Of a stretch of 15,283 nucleotides of DNA, positions 7,101 through 14,033 are shown one piece after another. The stretch covers positions 1 through 15,283 of the forward strand of contig CANRLY010000021.1 of the NCBI GenBank assembly GCA_947631585.1, read 5' to 3'. The DNA is from an uncultured Clostridia bacterium. Its GTDB lineage: Bacteria; Bacillota; Clostridia; Oscillospirales; Ruminococcaceae. Position 1 is the first letter of the stretch; every line of letters starts with the position of its first letter. The position numbers were made by a program, and so were the translations under genes. Under the pieces are notes generated by a model that was given only the letters and a program-made list of their open reading frames with translations, was not told where the DNA came from and did no database searches.

Positions 7101-7439
7101 GTGAAAAACGCAGCTTCCGCCGGAACGAACCGGACAGGGCAGACTCTTCTGGAATCGCTGATAGCTCTTACGATAATAGCGGCTGCGGCGCTTACGCTGC
7201 TGGCAGGGGTTACTTCCGGCGCAAACGTCAGGACAAAGACTCAGGACCTGAAAGAAGCGGACGAGTCTATGCGCAGCCGTGAGGAAGAAATGATAAGCGG
7301 CGGCGAGGCTCAGGAGCAGACTGAGATAACCGTGGAGATAAACGGCGAATCGCATACCAGAACAGTGAACAAAACTGCCGTTTCTTCTTCGGACGGCAGA
7401 CCGGTGTACGAGTTTTACTTTGCAGACGGGGAAATGTGA
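7101..7439 (+). CDS. Minor pilin (PilV/GspI-like)
   Basis: The 112-residue prepilin has the cleavage motif RTG/QTLLES: G13, Q14 at +1 and E18 at mature +5. A hydrophobic helix continues to about residue 36, followed by a short hydrophilic domain. The GTG 7101 start is fixed by a near-perfect AAAGGAGGT 7 nt upstream, which overlaps the end of the preceding gene. Glutamine instead of Phe at +1 is tolerated in minor pilins. It probably joins the tip or priming complex with its neighbours. Confidence 0.78.
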   Translation: MKNAASAGTNRTGQTLLESLIALTIIAAAALTLLAGVTSGANVRTKTQDLKEADESMRSREEEMISGGEAQEQTEITVEINGESHTRTVNKTAVSSSDGRPVYEFYFADGEM

Positions 7440-8011
7440 AAGCAATGAAAGAAAAAGGCTTTACGCTGACCGAAACGGCGGTGTCGCTGGCGGTGATGTC
7501 AGTGCTGGTGGCTTCGGCTTCGGCGATAATAATGATGGCGGCTGGGATATTTGCCAGAAACGCCGCCGCCGACAGGGCTTCCGACGTGGGGGAAAGACTT
7601 TGCCAAACGCTTGAGGATAAACTTTCCTGCGCTGTGGCTCTTCAGGCGGACAGACAGGAATATCCGGCGATACCGGAGGATATGTCCGCAGGATACAGGG
7701 AATGTCTGGTGATAGGCGGAAAAGGCGAAACTGTGGATATCCTCAGAGAACAGACCGGCAGCCAGACCGTCTTCGACCAAAACGACCTGAAAGGTCTTAA
7801 AGTGAAGCTGGATATGCAGCTGGCGGAGAACGGTTCTGACGCCCTTACCGCAAAAGTCCTGCTGACGGACGACGAGGGCGAATGTAAGTTTTCACGAACG
7901 CTCACACTGCCGCTGCTCAATATGAACGGCGATAACAGGGAGGATTTCACCGTGGGAAGTCTTGAGGAAAACGGACAGCCGCTGGTGATCTCCTATGGAT
8001 ATATACATTAA
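7436..8011 (+). CDS. Minor pilin (PilW/GspJ-like)
   Basis: The 191-residue prepilin has cleavage motif KEKG/FTLTE: G8, F9 at +1 and E13 at +5. A hydrophobic helix continues to about residue 36 (FTLTETAVSLAVMSVLVASA and onward). The larger C-terminal domain suits the GspJ/PilW class. The GTG at 7436 overlaps the upstream TGA (GTGA), with GGGGA 4-5 nt before it; ATG 7445, three codons later, is also possible and leaves the motif intact. Confidence 0.78.
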   Translation: MKAMKEKGFTLTETAVSLAVMSVLVASASAIIMMAAGIFARNAAADRASDVGERLCQTLEDKLSCAVALQADRQEYPAIPEDMSAGYRECLVIGGKGETVDILREQTGSQTVFDQNDLKGLKVKLDMQLAENGSDALTAKVLLTDDEGECKFSRTLTLPLLNMNGDNREDFTVGSLEENGQPLVISYGYIH

Positions 8012-8034
8012 GAAAAGCAAAAAGCGGTGATACC

Positions 8035-9705
8035 ATGAAAAACATACCAATAGGCGAGGTGCTAAAAGAATACGGCTATATAACAGACGAACATATCGCC
8101 CGTGCGCTGGAGTTCCAAAAGACCGCCGAGGGCAAGGGCAGACGTCTTGGGGATCTGCTTGTGAGCCTTGGGTTCGTCAGCGAGACCCAGGTGCTTATTG
8201 CCCTTGCGGAAAAGCTGGAACTGGAGTATTCCGACCTTGACAGCGAAAGCATAGATATCTCCTCCGTTGAAAAGATACCACGCAGCCTGGCGTCCAGGTA
8301 TAACGCTATAGCTGTAGGTGAAAAGGGCGGGAACTTGCGTGTTTTCATGTCCGACCCGCTGGATTTTTACGCTCAGGAAGATATCAAGCAGATCTGCGGC
8401 CATAATATCCGCTTCTGCGTTACCGAAAAGGATAAGATAAAAAGAGCGGTGGAACGCTGCTATTCCGAGGTGGAAGCCAGACAGGCGGCAAGAAACGCCA
8501 ACAGCTCCGCCCAGGTAATAGAACTTTCCGCCGAAAGCGACGACGAGGACAGCGATATACCGGTAATCAAACTGATAAACAGCCTGCTTGCAAGGGGATA
8601 TTCCTCAAACGTCAGCGATATACATATAGAACCTTTCGAGGATAAAACTACCGTCCGCATGAGGGTGGACGGCATGATAGTCGAGTATGTTTCCCTCTCA
8701 AAAGGCATACATAATTCGGTCATCGCAAGGATAAAGATAATGGCGGATATGGATATCGCCGAAAAACGTATCCCCCAGGACGGCAACTTCAGGACCACCG
8801 TGGAGGGAAACGATATCTCAGTGAGAGTGTCGGTGATACCTACCGTCCACGGCGAAAAGGCGGTAATGCGTTTTCTTACCACCAATACTAAGATAGACGG
8901 CGAAGAAAGCTTCGGAATGGACAGGGAAAATTACTTGAAAATGCAGTCTATGCTCAGAGCGCCTAACGGTATAATCTATATGACAGGTCCTACCGGCTCA
9001 GGCAAGACTACTACTTTGTATATGATACTGGAGGAACTTTCCAAAAGACAGGTGAATATCTCCACTATCGAAGACCCGGTGGAAAAGAAACTTCCCAGGG
9101 TGAACCAGATGTCGGTGAACAATACCGCCGGACTTACTTTCCAGACGGGACTGAGAGCGCTGCTCCGCCAGGATCCGGATATTATAATGGTAGGAGAGAC
9201 CAGAGACGAGGAGACCGCATCTATTTCGGTGAGGGCTGCCATAACCGGACATCTGGTGCTTTCCACACTGCATACCAACGATGCGGCTTCTTCAGTAGTG
9301 AGACTGGAAGATATGGGCATAAAACCCTACCTTGTGGCAAATTCCGTGGTGGGGATAGTCGCCCAGAGACTGGTGAGAAAGGTGTGCAGCTCCTGCGCTG
9401 AGGAGACTTTGCCCACCGATGAAGAAAAAGCTGCGATACCGGGACTGGAAAAAGTCCGCAGAGGAAAAGGCTGCCCTGCCTGCAATAATACGGGATTCAA
9501 AGGCAGGATAGCTATCCATGAGATGATAATTATTGATAAAAAGCTGAAAAAGATGATAAGCGACGGCTGTGATACCGAGGATATAAGAGAATATGCAGTC
9601 AGACACCAGCAGATGAAAACTCTTGGTGAAAGCGCAGCCGAACTGGTCGTAAAGGGAGTGACTACTCCCGATGAAGCTATGAGAGTGGCATACTATTCCG
9701 ACTGA
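8035..9705 (+). CDS. pilB: Type IV pilus extension ATPase PilB/GspE
   Basis: The 556-residue secretion ATPase powers pilin polymerisation. All hallmarks are present: Walker A GPTGSGKT at 318-325, Asp box STIEDPVE at 343-350, Walker B DPDIIMVGE at 380-388 with E388, and His box STLHTNDA at 410-417. A zinc-binding tetracysteine is formed by C451/C454 and C480/C483. Four cysteines in this place mark PilB/GspE rather than PilT. Residues about 5-65 are a MshEN-like N-domain with two tandem LGxxLxxxG repeats; the family binds c-di-GMP, but some signature residues differ here. The ribosome binding site is weak (AGCGGTG). It is the last clear pilus gene. Confidence 0.96.
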   Translation: MKNIPIGEVLKEYGYITDEHIARALEFQKTAEGKGRRLGDLLVSLGFVSETQVLIALAEKLELEYSDLDSESIDISSVEKIPRSLASRYNAIAVGEKGGNLRVFMSDPLDFYAQEDIKQICGHNIRFCVTEKDKIKRAVERCYSEVEARQAARNANSSAQVIELSAESDDEDSDIPVIKLINSLLARGYSSNVSDIHIEPFEDKTTVRMRVDGMIVEYVSLSKGIHNSVIARIKIMADMDIAEKRIPQDGNFRTTVEGNDISVRVSVIPTVHGEKAVMRFLTTNTKIDGEESFGMDRENYLKMQSMLRAPNGIIYMTGPTGSGKTTTLYMILEELSKRQVNISTIEDPVEKKLPRVNQMSVNNTAGLTFQTGLRALLRQDPDIIMVGETRDEETASISVRAAITGHLVLSTLHTNDAASSVVRLEDMGIKPYLVANSVVGIVAQRLVRKVCSSCAEETLPTDEEKAAIPGLEKVRRGKGCPACNNTGFKGRIAIHEMIIIDKKLKKMISDGCDTEDIREYAVRHQQMKTLGESAAELVVKGVTTPDEAMRVAYYSD

Positions 9706-9716
9706 GAGGTGAGATA

Positions 9717-10391
9717 ATGTTCAGGACAGAGACCCACCTTCATACTGCGGAGGGTTCAGCCTGTGCGTCGGCGTCAGGAAGAGAACAGGCTCTGCATTAT
9801 AAAGAAATGGGCTACGATACGATCTTTGTCACCGACCATTTTATAAACGGCAATACCAAAGCGGACAGAGCTTTGCCGTGGGAAGATTGGGTGGAAGCCT
9901 ACTGCCTGGGATTTGAAAGGGCAAAAGAGCAAGGGGAGAAGATCGGGCTGAACGTGCTTTTCGGCATAGAATACGGCTGGGGCGGTGCGGACTTTCTGGC
10001 TTATGGGATAGATAAACAGTGGCTTTTGGAAAATCCTGTTTGCGCAAAATTGCCTGTGTGGGAATTTTGCCAGATGGTCAGAGAAAATGGCGGAATGGTC
10101 GTGCAGGCGCACCCTTTCAGACAGGCTGAATATCTGAAAGCAATAAGACTTCTTCCTGAGTATGTGGACGGGGTGGAGACTAAAAACTGCGGCAACCGCC
10201 GGCCTGAGTTCGACCGGAGAGCCAAATGGTACGCAGAACAGTTCGGGCTGCCTGAGACCGCCGGTTCCGACTGCCACCACGTTTTTTCAAAGAATTATAC
10301 CGGCATACTTACCGAAACTGAGATAAAGACCGCACAGGATTATATAAATGCGCTTAAAAACCGACAGATCAAGGGGTTTATCGACCTCTGA
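9717..10391 (+). CDS. PHP-domain metal-dependent phosphoesterase
   Basis: The 224-residue protein consists of a PHP domain with all the metal-binding motifs in order: H7-x-H9 (THLHT), D40-H41 (VTDH), E85 (GIEYGW), H132 (QAHPF) and D185-x-H187 (GSDCHH). The family hydrolyses phosphoesters with two or three divalent metals; members include histidinol phosphatase and nucleotide or nucleic-acid phosphoesterases. The substrate here is unknown. It starts 11 bp after pilB with GAGGTG 6-7 nt before the ATG, so it is almost surely co-transcribed with the pilus genes. No secretion signal is visible, so it is cytoplasmic. A regulatory nucleotide or metabolite phosphatase role is possible but unproven. 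Confidence 0.88.
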   Translation: MFRTETHLHTAEGSACASASGREQALHYKEMGYDTIFVTDHFINGNTKADRALPWEDWVEAYCLGFERAKEQGEKIGLNVLFGIEYGWGGADFLAYGIDKQWLLENPVCAKLPVWEFCQMVRENGGMVVQAHPFRQAEYLKAIRLLPEYVDGVETKNCGNRRPEFDRRAKWYAEQFGLPETAGSDCHHVFSKNYTGILTETEIKTAQDYINALKNRQIKGFIDL

Positions 10392-10421
10392 AAATAAATA
10401 TCCAAAGAAAGGAAAGATGTT

Positions 10422-11672
10422 ATGAAACTCAAGAAGCTGATGGCTGCTGTTATTGCGGCAGCTATGTGCCTTAGCATGATGGCAGGGTGCAGCAACAAGG
10501 ACTCAGACAGCTCCGATAACGGAAGCGGTTCGGGAAGTTCACAGCAGGGAGGTGACTCCAACTCCGGCGGAGAGGAAAACAATGGCGGTTACCAGTCTCC
10601 GTATAACGAACAGCAGGAGATAAGGGATATTTCCTCAGCCGAGCTGGTAAAGGAAATGAGCATCGGTTGGAATCTGGGAAACACTATGGACGCAACAGGC
10701 GTTTCAGGTCTGGAGAGCGAAACGGCGTGGCAGGGTGCAAAGACCACCAAGCCCATGATGGACCTGCTGAAAAGTTCAGGGTTCAATATCCTGAGAGTGC
10801 CTGTTACCTGGGAGTCCCATATGGACAGCGACGGCAATATCGACAAAGAGTGGATGGACAGAGTGCAGGAGATAGTTGATTACGGTATCGACAACGACCT
10901 GTTCGTTATACTTAATATCCACCACGAGGAATGGCATTTCCCCAGCTACGATAACCTTGACGCTGCCAAGGAGAAGATCATCAAGACCTGGTCTCAGATA
11001 GCCGACAGGTTCAAGAACTACGACGAGCATCTTATATTCGAGGGCATGAACGAGCCGAGAAAGAAAGGTACTCCGGTTGAGTGGACAGGCGGCGACGACG
11101 AGGGAAGAGACGTAGTAAACCAGCTGAATATGGCGTTTGTTGAAACTGTTAGAAACAGCGGCGGAAACAACAAGCTGCGTCATCTTATGATACCCACATA
11201 CGGAGCGTCCTCCACGCCCAATGCGATGCAGGCTCTCCAGATGCCCGAAAACGACGACAAGATAATCGTTTCGGTGCACGCATATGTGCCTTATGATTTC
11301 GCCCTGAACACCAGCGGAACTGCCAAGTGGAGCATAGACAACCCCTCTGACACTCAGGCGATAGACAATGTTTTCAGAGACATAGACAACAACTTCCTCA
11401 GCAAAGGCATACCTGTTATCATCGGCGAGTTCGGTTCAATGAACAAATTCGATACCGAGACCGAGACCGGCGACAACAGAGAAGCCAGAGTTGAGTGCGG
11501 AAAGTATTATATGTCCAAAGCCAAGGAATACGGCGTTCCCTGCGTTTGGTGGGACAACAACGCCTTCGTCGGAAACGGCGAAAACTTCGGACTTATGGAA
11601 AGAGACATTATCCCCGGCTGGAGATTCCCCGATATCGTGGAAGCTATCACCGGTCAGGAACTGCCTGAATAA
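10422..11672 (+). CDS. Surface lipoprotein endo-beta-1,4-glucanase, glycoside hydrolase family 5 (subfamily 4-like)
   Basis: The 416-residue enzyme has a lipoprotein signal peptide with lipobox MAGC (Cys23), a Ser/Gly/Asn-rich linker at about 24-60, and one GH5 TIM barrel at about 70-412. It carries GWNLGNTMDA (82-91), FNILRVPVTW (121-130), NIHHEEW (165-171), acid/base Glu211 in EGMNEPR, SVHAYVPYDFA (284-294), nucleophile Glu336 in IIGEFGS, and WWDN (376-379). The pattern fits GH5_4, which includes endoglucanases, xyloglucanases and mixed-linkage glucanases of Ruminococcus and Clostridium. Neither a dockerin nor a carbohydrate-binding module is present, so it is a cell-anchored single-domain enzyme and not a cellulosome part. 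It starts 30 bp after the PHP gene with AAAGGAAAG upstream, no terminator between, and a strong terminator after. Confidence 0.95.
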   Translation: MKLKKLMAAVIAAAMCLSMMAGCSNKDSDSSDNGSGSGSSQQGGDSNSGGEENNGGYQSPYNEQQEIRDISSAELVKEMSIGWNLGNTMDATGVSGLESETAWQGAKTTKPMMDLLKSSGFNILRVPVTWESHMDSDGNIDKEWMDRVQEIVDYGIDNDLFVILNIHHEEWHFPSYDNLDAAKEKIIKTWSQIADRFKNYDEHLIFEGMNEPRKKGTPVEWTGGDDEGRDVVNQLNMAFVETVRNSGGNNKLRHLMIPTYGASSTPNAMQALQMPENDDKIIVSVHAYVPYDFALNTSGTAKWSIDNPSDTQAIDNVFRDIDNNFLSKGIPVIIGEFGSMNKFDTETETGDNREARVECGKYYMSKAKEYGVPCVWWDNNAFVGNGENFGLMERDIIPGWRFPDIVEAITGQELPE

Positions 11673-11681
11673 TTTCAAACA

Positions 11682-11713
11682 CCCCTTTTCCTGCACGGAA
11701 AAGGGGCGTTTTT
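11682..11713 (+). terminator. Intrinsic terminator of the pilus-PHP-GH5 unit
   Basis: CCCCTTTTCC (11682-11691) pairs perfectly with GGAAAAGGGG (11697-11706), 5-nt loop TGCAC, followed by CG and a TTTTT run. It begins 10 bp after the GH5 stop. Confidence 0.92.
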
Positions 11714-11727
11714 CTGCCTCACGGCAA

Positions 11728-11831
11728 TGCGGCGGCGGCGTGCTTTGCGGCGGCGCTGCCGCCGCAAAGCACCCGAGCCGGCTTTGCCGGCTCGGAAAGC
11801 AGCCGGCAAAGCCGGTTGCTGCGCCGCCGCA
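11728..11831. repeat. GC-rich 104-nt cloverleaf: three hairpins enclosed by a closing stem
   Basis: A closing stem TGCGGCGGCG (11728-11737) with CGCCGCCGCA (11822-11831) encloses three adjacent hairpins. H1 is a perfect 15-bp stem with a 3-nt loop (11740-11754 with 11758-11772). H2 is a perfect 10-bp stem with TTT loop (11773-11782 with 11786-11795). H3 is a 10-bp stem with one G-U pair and AAA loop (11798-11807 with 11811-11820). H2 and H3 are near reverse complements, so 11776-11792 can pair instead with 11801-11817 (16 of 17 plus one G-U). CTTTGC or GCAAAG recurs in all arms. It lies in DNA much more GC-rich than its surroundings and codes for nothing supportable. It could be a REP-like dispersed repeat, a structured RNA or a cruciform site; the function is unknown. 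Confidence 0.7.
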
Positions 11832-11881
11832 CCCATAAAGATAAGAAAAGTCGGGGAAATAAACAAAATTACAAATCATGC

Positions 11882-11910
11882 TTGCAAAAACCGCGCCAAG
11901 ATGATATAAT
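11882..11910 (+). promoter_or_regulatory. Predicted promoter abutting the 195-bp inverted-repeat element
   Basis: TTGCAA (11882-11887, 4/6), 17-nt spacer, perfect TATAAT (11905-11910). Predicted start near 11917, inside the left arm of the following inverted repeat. It would produce either a discrete structured RNA or a leader of about 244 nt for the small membrane protein and proS. Confidence 0.6.
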
Positions 11911-12105
11911 ATAGCAGTGGAGAGCCGGACACAAGCCGGTTTTTGCAGGCATATTTCCGCCAATACGTCGTTGCCAGCCCTTGCCATACACCAGTATGCC
12001 TGCGGTCTGCCGCCTGGTCTTGACGAAAATCTGCTCTGCAAAAACTGCTTCGCACCTCACGGCGAGGGATCTTGAGGCGGCTCGTGTCCGGCTCTCCACT
12101 GCTAT
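11911..12105 (+). ncRNA. 195-bp element bounded by perfect 22-bp inverted repeats: candidate structured RNA or MITE-like element
   Basis: The left arm (11911-11932, starting ATAGCAGTGGAGAGCC) is the exact reverse complement of the right arm (12084-12105); after one mismatch a further 5 bp pair (11934-11938 with 12079-12083). Inside are GTTTTTGCAG (11939-11948) complementary to CTGCAAAAAC (12036-12045), GCAGGCATA (11945-11953) complementary to TATGCCTGC (11995-12003), and GCCGCCT (12009-12015) complementary to AGGCGGC (12075-12081). A TATAAT promoter sits at its left border, so transcription would start within the closing stem. Length and closing stem recall 6S RNA, but I cannot confirm the 6S bubble and no terminator follows. 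TA dinucleotides flank the inner 19-bp repeats, as in MITEs of the IS630/Tc1 type. No protein signature is visible on either strand. Confidence 0.5.
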
Positions 12106-12160
12106 GAAAGCCGAACACAAATTGGTTTAAAAAAATCGTACAAAAAAGGAGAGACCCGGG

Positions 12161-12475
12161 TTGGATCATGAAATGATCGGCATTTTGCTGAAATTTCTGG
12201 GAATGATGCTTGGGATAATGACAGTGGTTTTCCTGACGGCAGTCGTTACCCCTAAAATTGCAAAGCTCTTCGAAAAAAAAGAACAGCAAAAGGATAGTCC
12301 CGAAAGGGTGGAGGATAGTTTATCGCCTGAAGAATTTGAGGTCAAAGGCCCTTACGATAAAAATAACCTTGAGGACTTTGACCCTAATTATAAGATATAT
12401 AATACCGATATATATGGCTCCGAGAGCCTCGACAGGCTGAAAAAAAGGAAGAGCAGCTCTTCGGGGAAAAATTGA
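12161..12475 (+). CDS. Small single-pass membrane protein of unknown function, upstream of proS
   Basis: This 104-residue protein has one membrane helix at about 6-30 (ILLKFLGMMLGIMTVVFLTA) followed by a basic stretch (PKIAKLFEKKEQQ) and a charged cytoplasmic tail with PEEFEVKGPYDKNNLEDFDPNY and a Lys/Ser-rich end. I do not recognise the family. The start is TTG 12161 with AAGGAG 9 nt upstream; ATG 12173 would leave 21 nt spacing. Its stop overlaps the extended proS frame, and the proS ribosome binding site lies at its stop codon, so the two are co-transcribed and probably coupled. It may be translated from the structured-leader transcript starting near 11917. Confidence 0.75.
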   Translation: MDHEMIGILLKFLGMMLGIMTVVFLTAVVTPKIAKLFEKKEQQKDSPERVEDSLSPEEFEVKGPYDKNNLEDFDPNYKIYNTDIYGSESLDRLKKRKSSSSGKN

Positions 12476-12489
12476 AAGGAATGTTTGCT

Positions 12490-13938
12490 TTGGCTAAGAA
12501 TAATGATAAGAAAAACGACGCTATCACCTCCATGGACGAGGACTTCGCAAAATGGTATACCGATATCTGTAAAAAGGCGGAACTTGTGGAGTATACCAGC
12601 GTGAAGGGCTGTATGGTCATACGCCCCTATGGATACGCTATCTGGGAAAATATCCAGAGGATACTTGACGGAATGTTCAAAGAACTGGGACACGAAAACG
12701 TCTGTATGCCTATGTTTATCCCCGAAAGCCTGCTCCAGAAAGAAAAAGACCATGTGGAAGGCTTCGCTCCGGAAGTGGCTTGGGTCACCCATGGGGGAAA
12801 TGAAAAACTGGAGGACAGACTTTGCGTCAGACCTACCTCCGAGACCCTCTTCTGCGAACACTACGCTAATATCGTCCACTCCTACCGTGACCTGCCTAAA
12901 CTCTATAACCAGTGGGTCTCTGTGGTGAGATGGGAAAAAACTACCCGCCCGTTCCTCAGATCAAGAGAGTTCCTCTGGCAGGAAGGCCATACTATCCATG
13001 AGACCGCCGAGGAGGCACAGCAGGAAACCGAACGTATGCTGGAATGTTATGCCGAATTTTGCGAAAAGTACCTTGCTATGCCTGTGGTAAAAGGCAGAAA
13101 GACCGATAGCGATAAGTTCGCAGGGGCAGTGGCGACCTACGCTATAGAAGCCCTTATGCACGACGGTAAAGCTCTCCAGGCTGGAACTTCCCACTACTTC
13201 GGGGACGGCTTCGCTAAGGCGTTCGATATCCAGTTCACTAACCGTGAAAATAAACCCCAGTACCCCCACCAGACTTCCTGGGGAATGACTACCAGACTTA
13301 TCGGAGCTATAATCATGACCCACGGCGACGATAACGGCCTGGTGCTCCCTCCGGCAGTAGCGCCTGTCCAGACGGTGATAGTCCCCGTGGCTCAGCATAA
13401 AGAGGGCGTGCTGGAAAAAGCCGCCGAACTCTTCAGCCTGCTTAAAAATGCCGGCGTAAGAGTTAAACTGGACGACAGCGATAACTCCGCAGGCTGGAAA
13501 TTCGCAGAGTATGAAATGAGAGGCGTTCCGGTGAGAATAGAGATCGGCCCCAGAGATATCGAAAACGGTCAGTGTATGATAGCCCTCAGATATAACGGCG
13601 AAAAATTCCCCGCTCCCCTGGAAACTATCACCGATACCGTGCTCGACCTGCTGAATAATAAAATACCTCACGGAATGTACGATAAAGCCCTGGAAAACCG
13701 TAAGAATAAGACCTATAAGTGCCGTACTCCCCAGGAGATAATCCAGCAGCTCCAGGAAAAAGGCGACGGCTTCGTGGAGGCAATGTGGTGCGGCAGCGAG
13801 GAGTGCGAGGATAAAATAAAGGAACTTACCGGCGTTGGCTCTAGATGTATCCCGTTTGAACAGGAACATATCGCAGATACCTGCGTCTGCTGCGGAAAAC
13901 CGGCTAAATGTATGGTGCTGTGGGGAAAAGCTTATTGA
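12490..13938 (+). CDS. proS: Prolyl-tRNA synthetase, eukaryote/archaeal-like type (ProS3)
   Basis: The 482-residue class II synthetase attaches proline to tRNA-Pro. Motif 2 lies around R147 (RWEKTTRPFLRSREFLWQEGH) and motif 3 from G265 (GMTTRLIGAIIMTHGDDNG). The anticodon-binding domain follows (about 295-400), then the type-3 C-terminal domain with zinc-site cysteines (CGSEEC and CVCCGKPAKC) and a terminal Tyr. There is no INS editing insertion, so this is the archaeal/eukaryal-like form found in many Clostridia. The start is taken as TTG 12490, because GAAAGGA (12474-12480) is 9 nt before it. The in-frame ATG 12481 directly touches that ribosome binding site, and TTG 12472 precedes it. MAKNNDKKNDAITSMDEDF is the expected N-terminus. 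No T-box leader was found. Confidence 0.95.
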   Translation: MAKNNDKKNDAITSMDEDFAKWYTDICKKAELVEYTSVKGCMVIRPYGYAIWENIQRILDGMFKELGHENVCMPMFIPESLLQKEKDHVEGFAPEVAWVTHGGNEKLEDRLCVRPTSETLFCEHYANIVHSYRDLPKLYNQWVSVVRWEKTTRPFLRSREFLWQEGHTIHETAEEAQQETERMLECYAEFCEKYLAMPVVKGRKTDSDKFAGAVATYAIEALMHDGKALQAGTSHYFGDGFAKAFDIQFTNRENKPQYPHQTSWGMTTRLIGAIIMTHGDDNGLVLPPAVAPVQTVIVPVAQHKEGVLEKAAELFSLLKNAGVRVKLDDSDNSAGWKFAEYEMRGVPVRIEIGPRDIENGQCMIALRYNGEKFPAPLETITDTVLDLLNNKIPHGMYDKALENRKNKTYKCRTPQEIIQQLQEKGDGFVEAMWCGSEECEDKIKELTGVGSRCIPFEQEHIADTCVCCGKPAKCMVLWGKAY

Positions 13939-14000
13939 CCACTCGGCTGCCCGAAACGGTTTGAATTTACAGAAAATTAACATTTATCTCCTAAAACCGC

Positions 14001-14030
14001 TTGACAACAACGGCAAAAATGTGATATTAT
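14001..14030 (+). promoter_or_regulatory. Predicted promoter of the rpmG-secE-nusG operon
   Basis: TTGACA (14001-14006, 6/6), 18-nt spacer, TATTAT (14025-14030, 5/6) preceded by an extended -10 TGA. The predicted start at about 14036-14037 falls inside the left arm of the next hairpin. It would give a leader of about 210 nt before rpmG. The preceding stretch 13939-14000, after proS, shows no gene. Confidence 0.72.
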
Positions 14031-14033
14031 ATT

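Noticed and set aside
11917..12160. T-box riboswitch upstream of proS
   Set aside because: The conserved T-box core (GGTGG followed by ACCGCG) and an antiterminator/terminator pair were not found.
11436..12289. Three long overlapping minus-strand frames (201, 137 and 83 residues) over the GH5 3' end and the 11714-12160 region
   Set aside because: They cover strong inverted repeats and a terminator, lack convincing ribosome binding sites and family motifs, and all three minus frames are open at once, which points to biased non-coding sequence.
12961..13983. 340-residue minus-strand frame opposite proS
   Set aside because: It mirrors a well-identified conserved gene; its composition is what the complement of proS codons gives.
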